Assembly (NCBI GenBank): GCA_023441125.1
Contig: JAEZQV010000485.1
Span: forward strand, 1-16,167
DNA: 16,167 nucleotides
Direction of reading: 5' to 3'
Origin: Bacillota bacterium
GTDB taxonomy: Bacteria; Bacillota_C; Negativicutes; Sporomusales; Sporomusaceae
Both the position numbers and the translations under genes were made by a program. Numbering within the stretch: the stretch's first letter is position 1; each line of letters begins with the position of its first letter. Below the pieces are notes generated by a model. That model was not told the origin of the DNA. It did not search any database and worked only from the letters and a program-made list of their open reading frames with translations. Below are positions 7,055 through 13,703 of the stretch, piece by piece.

Positions 7055-7179
7055 CAAAATTAGTTTTTTTTACAAACCGGCGCATTACCTGCGGACAACT
7101 GTAATAATTACCAATTGCATATCTCAGTTATAGCCCGCCTGCTGCCACGGAAAACCTTCCCGCTATGCTGCAGCATACC

Positions 7180-8049
7180 CTACTCTGCCGTGCTGCCATC
7201 TTCGCCCTTCAGAATAGTAATGAGCTTCATTGCAGCGCGCGATAATTTCTTCTCCTTGTGATATACGACCCAGACACTGAACTCCGGGCGTGGCACATTC
7301 GCAAACTCAAGCAACGAGCCGTCGGCAAGCAGTTTTTTGACCATATTTAGCGGCAAGGCGCCACATCCCAGTCCCTGCAAAATGGAGTTTTTCATCGCTT
7401 CCGCATCGTTGTAGACGATGGACGGTTCATTTTTTTTGCGGCCAAGTATTTTTTCATATAACGTGCGAAACAATCCGCCTACTTTATAGCCCAACAGCGG
7501 ATAGTCCAAGATGTCCGTGCTGTGATTGAATTTTTCAGCCACCTGCGGCTGTACGACCCAAACCAATTGCTCTTTGAACACTTCAAAGCCAGTGAGGTAA
7601 TGCAAGGACAGTTCTTTTTGAATAATGCCCAAATCAAAACGATTGTCTGCAATGCCTTTGGGAACGGTGGCGGCATGAGAGCACATTTCCATGGTCACTG
7701 AGCATTGGGGCATCTGTTGTTGAAACGTCTGGAGATAGGGCGCCAGAATATAATTGACCGTGGTTGTCGAAATGCCAATTTTAATATTCCCCGGATGAGC
7801 GCTTAATGCCTTTTGCGCTGCATCATAGGTCGTCAATAGCTTGTCCGCGTAATCAATCAATTCCCGTCCGGCATCAGTAATGAACAGTTTTTTCCCGACT
7901 CGGTCAAATAGCATAACGCCAAAATCCTGCTCTAAAGCGCGGATCTGACCCGTAATCGCTGGCTGAGTAAAGTTCAATTGTTCTGCCGCTTGGGTCATGT
8001 TGCCAAGTTTTGCGACCATTAAAAAAGTTTGGAAAAACTGAATGTCCAT
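7180..8049 (-). CDS. LysR-family transcriptional regulator
   Basis: A 289-residue LysR-type regulator of normal length. Residues about 3-62 are the winged helix-turn-helix, with the family pattern FLMVAKLGNMTQAAEQLNFTQPAITGQIRALEQDFGVMLFDR; a linker helix follows, and residues about 90-285 form the effector-binding domain (KIGISTTTVNYILAPYLQTF). The inducer cannot be told from the sequence. ATG 8049 is chosen because it begins at the usual LysR N-terminus and has AAGGCGGTGA just upstream. It is divergent from the NhaC-family transporter gene, the standard layout for a LysR protein and its target, so it probably controls that gene. A 14-base palindrome (7164-7177) follows the stop but has no T run. 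Confidence 0.92.
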   Translation of the reverse strand: MDIQFFQTFLMVAKLGNMTQAAEQLNFTQPAITGQIRALEQDFGVMLFDRVGKKLFITDAGRELIDYADKLLTTYDAAQKALSAHPGNIKIGISTTTVNYILAPYLQTFQQQMPQCSVTMEMCSHAATVPKGIADNRFDLGIIQKELSLHYLTGFEVFKEQLVWVVQPQVAEKFNHSTDILDYPLLGYKVGGLFRTLYEKILGRKKNEPSIVYNDAEAMKNSILQGLGCGALPLNMVKKLLADGSLLEFANVPRPEFSVWVVYHKEKKLSRAAMKLITILKGEDGSTAE

Positions 8050-8115
8050 ATTTCACCGCCTTGTCCATTAGCCTGTCAGTTTTGCCCTCGCCAAACTATG
8101 ATTGATGCCGTAATT

Positions 8116-8121
8116 ATTATA
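8116..8121 (-). promoter_or_regulatory. Likely -10 box of the lysR gene
   Basis: On the minus strand this is TATAAT, a perfect -10 match, placing transcription start about 60 bases before the ATG. No good -35 box stands 16-18 bases upstream, which is consistent with weak or autoregulated expression. Confidence 0.4.
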
Positions 8122-8183
8122 CTCTTCTAAATTTCAGCTGCATCTTCCTGCCGGGCGATGTGAAGCTGCTTGCTAAGAAAAGC

Positions 8184-8222
8184 TTATTGCTGCAATAACT
8201 ATTGCCAATTTCACAGCGCAAT
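8184..8222. promoter_or_regulatory. Probable LysR binding region: repeated ATTGC/GCAAT half-sites
   Basis: A perfect 7-bp inverted repeat around one base, TTATTGC-T-GCAATAA, spans 8184-8198 and contains the T-N11-A form typical of LysR sites. A second, wider pair, ATTGC (8201-8205) and GCAAT (8218-8222), follows and spans the -35 box of the transporter promoter. The first site is centred near -54 of the inferred start, the second near -33, close to the recognition-site plus activation-site layout of LysR regulators. Confidence 0.5.
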
Positions 8223-8238
8223 ATACCGGGACTATACT
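8210..8238 (+). promoter_or_regulatory. Sigma-A promoter of the NhaC-family transporter gene
   Basis: TTCACA (8210-8215) and TATACT (8233-8238), each 5 of 6 to consensus, are separated by exactly 17 bases. Transcription would begin near 8245, leaving a leader of about 65 bases before GTG 8311. Confidence 0.65.
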
Positions 8239-8281
8239 TTAATCAAGAGCAAAATATTATGAGGAGGAAATTAAAATAGAA

Positions 8282-8323
8282 ATGTTCATGTTGAATGAGA
8301 AGGTGATTTGGTGGCTTCGATAG
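8282..8323 (+). CDS. Possible 13-codon ORF overlapping the transporter start
   Basis: ATG 8282 opens MFMLNEKVIWWLR, ending at TAG 8321-8323, in a different frame from the transporter and overlapping its first codons. A strong GAGGAGG sequence (8261-8267) lies 14 bases upstream, longer than ideal, and is not otherwise explained by the transporter start 43 bases away. It may be a leader frame that couples translation, or chance. Confidence 0.15.
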   Translation: MFMLNEKVIWWLR

Positions 8324-9630
8324 TGATGTTTGTATTCTTTTTCTGTTCACTGCTGTTCAGTCTTTACATAAAAATTTCAATCCTGTACCCGCTGCTTGTG
8401 GGACTGGCCGGTTTTGTTCTGTTGGCTTTTTTTCGGGGCTATTCATTGCCCTGCCTGTTTTCGATGCTGCTTAAGGGTTCCCAACAGTCTCTGGTCGTAA
8501 TTTGGATTTTCGTTCTGATCGGCATCATTACCGCGGTGTGGCGCGCCTGCGGAACTATTCCCTTTATCGTTTACCATGGCATCGCTTATTTGAGCGAACA
8601 GTTTTTTGTGCTGTCCGCTTTTATCCTGAGTTCCATGATGTCCATTCTGCTGGGCACTGCCTTTGGCACTGTCGGCACCATGGGAGTAATCCTCATGGTT
8701 CTGGCCAAAAGCGGGCATGTGGACGTCAATGTGGCGGCCGGGGCGATCATTGCGGGAGCATATTTGGGCGACAGATGTTCGCCCATGTCCTCCAGTGCCA
8801 ATCTGGTGGCGGTTCTAACCCGGACCCGCCTGTATCTGAACCTGGAAAACATGTTGAAAACCTCTGTTCTGCCTTTCCTGTTGGCTTGTGCCGGCTATGC
8901 GTTTTTCTCATTGAACCATCCGCTGATTGGCGGGAATAACCCGATCGTCGCCGCGATACCGCAGTCGTTCAATCTCAATCCGGTAGTACTGGTGCCGGCG
9001 GTCCTGATCCTGGCGCTGGCAGCAGCACGAATCGATGTGAAAATATCCATGGGCCTCAGCAGTCTGGTCGCAATGGCAATTGCCTTATTGATTCAGCAGG
9101 TGAGTCTGGCGGAGCTGTTGGGGTATATCGCAACCGGCTACCGGCTGGACCAGCCCGGTCCTTTGTCGGCGGTTATCCAGGGCGGCGGACTCTTGTCCAT
9201 GGTGCCGGTGTCGCTGATCGTACTGATTTCATCCGCATTTTCCGGTCTTTTCGCAGGCACGGGCCTGCTCCGGGACATTGAGCTGGCTTACGGGCTAATC
9301 AGCCGGCAAGCCGGCCTTTATGCCGGGACTGTGGTTACCAGCTTCGCCACCGCTGCGTTCGGCTGCAACCAGACTCTGGCGGTCATGCTGACCCATCAGC
9401 TCATACAGGGAGCCTATGAGAACAAGCGCCTGAACCGCTACCGTCTGGCGCTTGATCTGGAAAACACTGTGATTGTTATTTCGGCCCTGATTCCCTGGAA
9501 TATTGCCGGCGCCGTTCCGGCTGCCGCGCTGTCTGCGGATGCGGGCTTTATTCCGTACGCGCTGTATCTGTTTTTTGTTCCCCTGACCTATTTCTTTACG
9601 CGCCAGGCTCCCATCAAAGAAGAACCGTGA
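8311..9630 (+). CDS. NhaC-family antiporter/transporter, substrate uncertain
   Basis: A 439-residue integral membrane protein with about 11-12 hydrophobic segments and no cleavable signal, in the NhaC family (ion transporter superfamily). Family signatures are GDRCSPMSSSANL (153-165), corresponding to the usual GDK-SPLSDTTNL, and LDLENTVIVISALIPWNIAGA (381-401), corresponding to the usual EDSGT...LIPWN.CG. Members exchange Na+ for H+, or couple ion flow to organic acids such as malate/lactate or amino acids. Here several polar residues of the signatures differ (Asp to Ser, Asp to Asn), so a simple Na+/H+ exchanger should not be assumed. I prefer GTG 8311, with AAGG 7 bases upstream, over TTG 8308, which would be only 4 bases from it. 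It is divergent from lysR and probably under its control. A base bias toward G+C is visible compared with the flavodiiron gene. Confidence 0.85.
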   Translation: MASIVMFVFFFCSLLFSLYIKISILYPLLVGLAGFVLLAFFRGYSLPCLFSMLLKGSQQSLVVIWIFVLIGIITAVWRACGTIPFIVYHGIAYLSEQFFVLSAFILSSMMSILLGTAFGTVGTMGVILMVLAKSGHVDVNVAAGAIIAGAYLGDRCSPMSSSANLVAVLTRTRLYLNLENMLKTSVLPFLLACAGYAFFSLNHPLIGGNNPIVAAIPQSFNLNPVVLVPAVLILALAAARIDVKISMGLSSLVAMAIALLIQQVSLAELLGYIATGYRLDQPGPLSAVIQGGGLLSMVPVSLIVLISSAFSGLFAGTGLLRDIELAYGLISRQAGLYAGTVVTSFATAAFGCNQTLAVMLTHQLIQGAYENKRLNRYRLALDLENTVIVISALIPWNIAGAVPAAALSADAGFIPYALYLFFVPLTYFFTRQAPIKEEP

Positions 9631-9764
9631 AGCTTCCACAGTGTTTCACCATACAGTCAATGGCCTCTTGGCAAAGTGTTGTTCCTCACCCCCGGCCAAA
9701 GAATACATTTCATCACTTTCTCCAGCGGACGGCAGAACTTATTGTGCCAGGTTTATTTTATTTA

Positions 9765-9800
9765 GGCAAAAAAGTACTCCAGGCATCAACCTGGAGTACT
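9765..9800 (-). terminator. Intrinsic terminator of the mutS-hfq operon
   Basis: On the minus strand, a perfect 11-bp stem AGTACTCCAGG/CCTGGAGTACT (arms 9773-9783 and 9790-9800) with a six-base loop is followed by TTTTTTGCC. It lies 11 bases after the hfq stop. The + strand side lacks a T run, so it should act little, if at all, on the convergent transporter transcript. The rest of the 9631-9764 gap shows nothing I can name. Confidence 0.88.
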
Positions 9801-9811
9801 GCAAGACACGG

Positions 9812-10072
9812 CTATTTATCGGTTTTTGCGGCTTCTTCCCGCTTTTCGTGCAGGTTGGCGGCCAGGGGACGAAATGGCGTTACGGTGGATATGGCATGCT
9901 TATAAACCAATTGCTGCTTGCCTTCATTTTCGATGATCACTGTGAAGTTGTCAAAGCCTCTCACAGATCCGCGTAATTGAAATCCGTTTACCAGATATAT
10001 GATTACGGGCACGTTTTCTTTGCGTACTTGATTTAAAAAACTGTCTTGCAGATTAATGACCTTATTAGTCAA
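9812..10072 (-). CDS. hfq: RNA chaperone Hfq
   Basis: An 86-residue Sm-like protein that forms a hexameric ring and helps small RNAs pair with mRNAs. The Sm core is typical: [14 protein letters not shown] (7-20) with the proximal-face Gln9/Asp10, [24 protein letters not shown] (Sm1), and the Sm2 signature LVYKHAIS (55-61) with Lys58-His59. The tail from about 68 is short, charged and likely disordered, shorter than that of E. coli. The start is TTG at 10072, set by GGAGGGG 7 bases upstream and by the conserved N-terminus; no ATG fits. It is the last gene of the operon, 39 bases after miaA, the same neighbour as in many bacteria. Confidence 0.97.
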   Translation of the reverse strand: MTNKVINLQDSFLNQVRKENVPVIIYLVNGFQLRGSVRGFDNFTVIIENEGKQQLVYKHAISTVTPFRPLAANLHEKREEAAKTDK

Positions 10073-10111
10073 ATGAAACCCCTCCGTATTGATGATATAC
10101 TCTTTTCTATT

Positions 10112-11047
10112 TTACCTTACACAAAACTTTCCTGCAACATACTTGTAAATAGTTTCCAATAAATTATTATAATCATCGACTTCATCCACATTAAACCATT
10201 CTATATACGGCATGCGCCGATAAAATGTCAATTGACGCTTGGCAAAATTGCGGGTGGCCTGTTTTACATGGTCAATAGCAACGGCCAAATCCTGGTTATT
10301 GACCAGATAGTCAACGATTTCTTTATAGCCTATGCCGCGCATCGCCTGACAATCGGGCGGCACCCCCTGCTGAAGGAGACCGGCTACTTCAGCAATTAAA
10401 CCTTGTTCGAGCATCCTGTCAACCCGTTTATTAATCCTGGCATATAACAGGGCCCTATCCATAGTCAAGCCAATTACCACAGCATCGTATTGCAGCGCAT
10501 GGGTTGCCAGTTTCTCCTGCGAAACGGTGTCCCCGCTCAAATAGTATACTTCCAGCGCCCTGATAATGCGTCGCTGGTCATTGGGATGCAGTCGGGCCGC
10601 GGTCTCAGGCTGGAGCTCGGCCAGGATGCTATGCAGGTATTCGTTGCCATGCTGGCCGGCCAGTGCCGCCAGCTTATGGCGTAGGTTTTCATCGCTGGGG
10701 GCTGCGTTGAACCGGTAGCCTTCCAGCAAAGCCCGGACATAGAGACCGGTCCCGCCGGCCAGGATGGGAATATGGCCGGTATTGTTGATCTGGGTAATTA
10801 AATTTCGCGCTTGCTTTTGGAAATCAACCACATTAAACTCGTCAACAGGCTCCAGCACGTCTATGAGATGGTGTAGTACCCCGTCACGTTCGTACAGGCT
10901 GGGCTTGGCGGTGCCAATATCGAGGCCCCGGTACACCAGCATAGAATCGCCGGAGATGATCTGGGTGTTCAATTTTTTCGCCAGATCAATGCTCACCTTG
11001 GTTTTCCCAACGGCAGTAGGTCCGATAATTACAATTAAACGTTCCAT
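10112..11047 (-). CDS. miaA: tRNA dimethylallyltransferase MiaA
   Basis: MiaA transfers the dimethylallyl group to N6 of A37 in tRNAs that read codons beginning with U, aiding reading-frame accuracy. The 311-residue product shows the P-loop GPTAVGKT (9-16), ISGDSMLVYRGLDIGTAKP (31-49), HHLIDVLEP (59-67), LAGGTGLYVRAL (97-108), HPNDQRRIIRALEVY (154-168) and the basic segment QATRNFAKRQLTFYRR (263-278). I chose ATG 11047 because GGAGG is 6 bases upstream and MERLIVIIGPTAVGKT is the normal start; a start at 11077 would add ten unusual residues from inside the previous gene. It overlaps the methyltransferase gene by 13 bases, so the two are probably translationally coupled. Confidence 0.96.
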   Translation of the reverse strand: MERLIVIIGPTAVGKTKVSIDLAKKLNTQIISGDSMLVYRGLDIGTAKPSLYERDGVLHHLIDVLEPVDEFNVVDFQKQARNLITQINNTGHIPILAGGTGLYVRALLEGYRFNAAPSDENLRHKLAALAGQHGNEYLHSILAELQPETAARLHPNDQRRIIRALEVYYLSGDTVSQEKLATHALQYDAVVIGLTMDRALLYARINKRVDRMLEQGLIAEVAGLLQQGVPPDCQAMRGIGYKEIVDYLVNNQDLAVAIDHVKQATRNFAKRQLTFYRRMPYIEWFNVDEVDDYNNLLETIYKYVAGKFCVR

Positions 11048-11862
11048 AACCGGCCTCCGGCTGCCTGGGCTGAGCAATCAATGATACCATATTTTACACT
11101 GCTGTATTTACCACCAACGATGTTAGCAATCCCCAGGCGCGAGAATTCATCACTGTTAGCTGCCTCTTTCACAACAACGCGTTGTTTTGCCACCCGGCAT
11201 GCCTGCTGAATAGCCGCAACAGTAACCTGCCGCGGATCGGCCAGACTTCTGATCGGCTTAAAATTAGAACTGGTTTGAATAGGATTACGAAACATGGGAT
11301 CAAAGAAAACGATATCAAAGCTGGCGGCAGGCAGTACTGCCAAGTGCTCATAATAGTCCGTGTTCTTTACTCTGATCCGGCGCAAAGCGCTTATGATGTC
11401 ATATTCGGCCGGCAGGGGATCGGGTGCAAAATGCTGTAACCCATATTCAGTTATTAACGCGATGATTGGCTGGCTTTCCAGGCCGACAACGAATCCCGCT
11501 TCACCAACAATAAAACTGGCGACAATGGCGTCAGTCGCCAGGCCCAGTGTGCAGTCCAGAACCGACATCCCCGTATTCAGTCCCATGGCGGCTACCATAT
11601 GGTCATGTTTTCCATTTATTAGGTTTTTTATGCGCAATTCCGCCATACTTAAGTGAAAAAAGTATTCACCGGTCGCCGTATGGACGGTGGGCCCGGCGGC
11701 GGCAGCAACCAGCAGATTGCTTACCCGGTATTTTTCCTTTAACGCGGCTATCGATTGCCGGTTGCGCTCGACATACGGGACAGCAAGTTTTGCTGCCAGT
11801 TCTTGGGCCATTTGGATAACATCGGCCGCAGGATGCTGGACGGTAGTCACTATTGAATCCAT
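11035..11862 (-). CDS. Class I SAM-dependent methyltransferase, RsmJ-like
   Basis: A 275-residue cytoplasmic protein with a Rossmann-type methyltransferase core: motif I VLDCTLGLATDA (101-112), an acidic residue at the end of strand 2 (GLES, Glu129) and the motif IV-like FFDPMF (186-191). The DPMF motif and the order of elements resemble RsmJ, which methylates G1516 (E. coli numbering) of 16S rRNA; a related RNA target is likely but not proven. Residues 1-95 form an extra N-terminal part. ATG 11862 is preceded by AGGTGAT and lies 8 bases after the mutL stop; its own stop overlaps miaA. The place between repair and tRNA-modification genes supports a nucleic-acid substrate. Confidence 0.78.
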   Translation of the reverse strand: MDSIVTTVQHPAADVIQMAQELAAKLAVPYVERNRQSIAALKEKYRVSNLLVAAAAGPTVHTATGEYFFHLSMAELRIKNLINGKHDHMVAAMGLNTGMSVLDCTLGLATDAIVASFIVGEAGFVVGLESQPIIALITEYGLQHFAPDPLPAEYDIISALRRIRVKNTDYYEHLAVLPAASFDIVFFDPMFRNPIQTSSNFKPIRSLADPRQVTVAAIQQACRVAKQRVVVKEAANSDEFSRLGIANIVGGKYSSVKYGIIDCSAQAAGGRLWNV

Positions 11863-11870
11863 ATTATCAC

Positions 11871-13703
11871 CTATGTACGTTTAAACATTTTAGCCAAATC
11901 AGCCGCATCAAACCTTACAATCGTAGGCCGGCCATGGGGGCATGTATAGGGCAGATCCGTTGTATAAAGTTCATTGAGCAACGCCTGGATTTGACGCATA
12001 TTGAGCGGCTCACCGGCTTTAATAGCGCTGCGGCAGGCTGCCATTTGCAGGTAAGCATGCCTTAATTCCTGCGGCGTAGGGCTATGCATGTCGGCAATGA
12101 GCTTTAGAATCTGACGCAGCACCGGTTCGGCGTCCGCCAGCGGGATGTCGGCCGGCATTTCCAAAAGCCGCATAGTGCCCGGCCCAACCTGTTCAAGCGT
12201 AAAGCCCAGGTTATCAAAAGTAGCTTGATGTTCAATGATACTGTGACAATCATCAGCCGTGAATTCAAGATACTGCGCCACCAACAGCTGCTGTACCGGC
12301 ACGCGGCCTTTAGAACGGCTCATACGGTCATATAATATCCGCTCATGCGCGGCATGCTGATCAATGATATAGAGACCATCCTGGCCTTGGGCCACAATAT
12401 AGCAAGCTTGAATCTGTCCTAACGGATACAGTTCGCAAGCCGATTCTGCAGTGCTGTCAGCGCCGCAGGCAGTTAACTGCTCTTCCTGCGCTATTGCTTT
12501 TCTTACTTCAGCAAAGGAAACCGTTTCCTCCCGCCAGAGTGACGGCATCTTCGGCTCAGAAGCCGCCGCAGCGGCGTGAGGCCGGAAATGGCTGGGCACA
12601 GCGCTACTATGTTGCGGACTGTACGCTGGCGCAGGAACAGCGGCTGAAGGGGTAAACGCCGCTTCTGTCTGCGGCGTTGCCCCGGCCGGAGTGGCGGACG
12701 GTACACTAGCGGGAGTTGTCAGGGTGGAAGATACGGCTTTATAGACTATGCGGTATAGTTTTTGGTCATCACTGAATTTGACCTCTTTTTTTTGGGGATG
12801 GACATTAACATCAATCGTATCTAACGGCAGTTGCAAGTTAATCACCGCCAGCGGATAGCCATTTTTCGGCAGCAGGGAAAAATAGGCATTATCCAGTGAT
12901 TTTGCTAACATCCGGCTGTTAACCACCCGGTTATTTACGATAAAAGTTTGCCACTGACGGCTGCTTTTTAAAAGTACCGGCTTAGCCACGTAACCGGAAA
13001 CCGTGATGCCCTCCAGGCTGTACGCCAGCGGCAGCAGGTCCGGCACGATCTTATGTCCGTAGATATCGGCAATGGTATTTACCAACTGACCGCTGCCGCC
13101 GGTGGACAAAACCAGCCGGTTATTGCTGATCAGGCGAAAGGCTATCTGGGGATGAGACATGGCCAGTTTCATAACAATGTCATTGATATGGCCGCTTTCA
13201 GCGGCGGGCGTTTTTAAAAACTTCCGCCGCGCCGGCGTATTATAAAACAAATCGGTTACGGTAACGGTTGTGCCGCAACCGGCCCCGGCCTCGCGCACTT
13301 CCGCCACAACTCCGCCGTTAATTTCTATATAAGTTGCCAAAGCATCGGTATGCAAACGGGTCGTAAGCGTAAATTTGGATACGGCGGCAATACTGGGCAG
13401 GGCTTCCCCCCGGAAACCTAACGACTCAATGGCCGTTAAATCCTCAGCGGTGCGGATTTTACTGGTGGCATGCCGTTTAACAGCCAGTTGGGCATCATTA
13501 TAGTCCATGCCGCGGCCATCATCGGTCACCCGTAAAAATTGAATCCCGCCATCGGTGATTTCAATTTCAACCGTTTTGCTGCCGGCGTCAATGGCATTTT
13601 CAATAAGTTCTTTCACAACAGCGGCCGGCCGCTCTACTACTTCACCGGCAGCGATCTTATTGGCGGTGTTCTCGTCTAAGATGTGAATAAATTGCTCACT
13701 CAT
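11871..13703 (-). CDS. mutL: DNA mismatch repair protein MutL
   Basis: MutL links mismatch recognition by MutS to strand incision. The 610-residue protein has the GHKL ATPase domain (about 1-330) with ELIENAIDAG (33-42), VTDDGRGMD, RHATSKI and GFRGEAL. A linker rich in Ala, Pro and Ser follows (about 332-400), then a C-terminal dimerisation/endonuclease domain. The metal-site motifs of nicking MutL are present: DQHAAHE (448-454), ACRSAIKAG (556-564) and CPHGRP (588-593). The DQHA(X)2E(X)4E motif ends in Asp459 instead of the usual Glu, a conservative change. It is therefore probably an endonuclease, as expected in bacteria without MutH. ATG 13703 overlaps the mutS stop by four bases (ATGA), so translation is coupled. 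Confidence 0.96.
   Translation of the reverse strand: MSEQFIHILDENTANKIAAGEVVERPAAVVKELIENAIDAGSKTVEIEITDGGIQFLRVTDDGRGMDYNDAQLAVKRHATSKIRTAEDLTAIESLGFRGEALPSIAAVSKFTLTTRLHTDALATYIEINGGVVAEVREAGAGCGTTVTVTDLFYNTPARRKFLKTPAAESGHINDIVMKLAMSHPQIAFRLISNNRLVLSTGGSGQLVNTIADIYGHKIVPDLLPLAYSLEGITVSGYVAKPVLLKSSRQWQTFIVNNRVVNSRMLAKSLDNAYFSLLPKNGYPLAVINLQLPLDTIDVNVHPQKKEVKFSDDQKLYRIVYKAVSSTLTTPASVPSATPAGATPQTEAAFTPSAAVPAPAYSPQHSSAVPSHFRPHAAAAASEPKMPSLWREETVSFAEVRKAIAQEEQLTACGADSTAESACELYPLGQIQACYIVAQGQDGLYIIDQHAAHERILYDRMSRSKGRVPVQQLLVAQYLEFTADDCHSIIEHQATFDNLGFTLEQVGPGTMRLLEMPADIPLADAEPVLRQILKLIADMHSPTPQELRHAYLQMAACRSAIKAGEPLNMRQIQALLNELYTTDLPYTCPHGRPTIVRFDAADLAKMFKRT

Noticed and set aside
7164..7177. 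Palindrome TATGCTGCAGCATA after lysR as a terminator
   Set aside because: Only a 5-bp stem is possible with a four-base loop and no T run follows; it may simply be chance.
8443..8939. Open frames on both strands within the transporter gene
   Set aside because: They are shadows of a G+C-rich membrane-protein gene: no ribosome binding sites, no recognisable protein, and the NhaC motifs lie in the other frame.
9627..9976. Two + strand frames across the hfq terminator and hfq
   Set aside because: They cross a terminator hairpin and the antisense of hfq and show no family features.
11048..11077. MiaA start ten codons upstream
   Set aside because: No better ribosome binding site there; the family begins just before the P-loop at the ATG ending at 11047.
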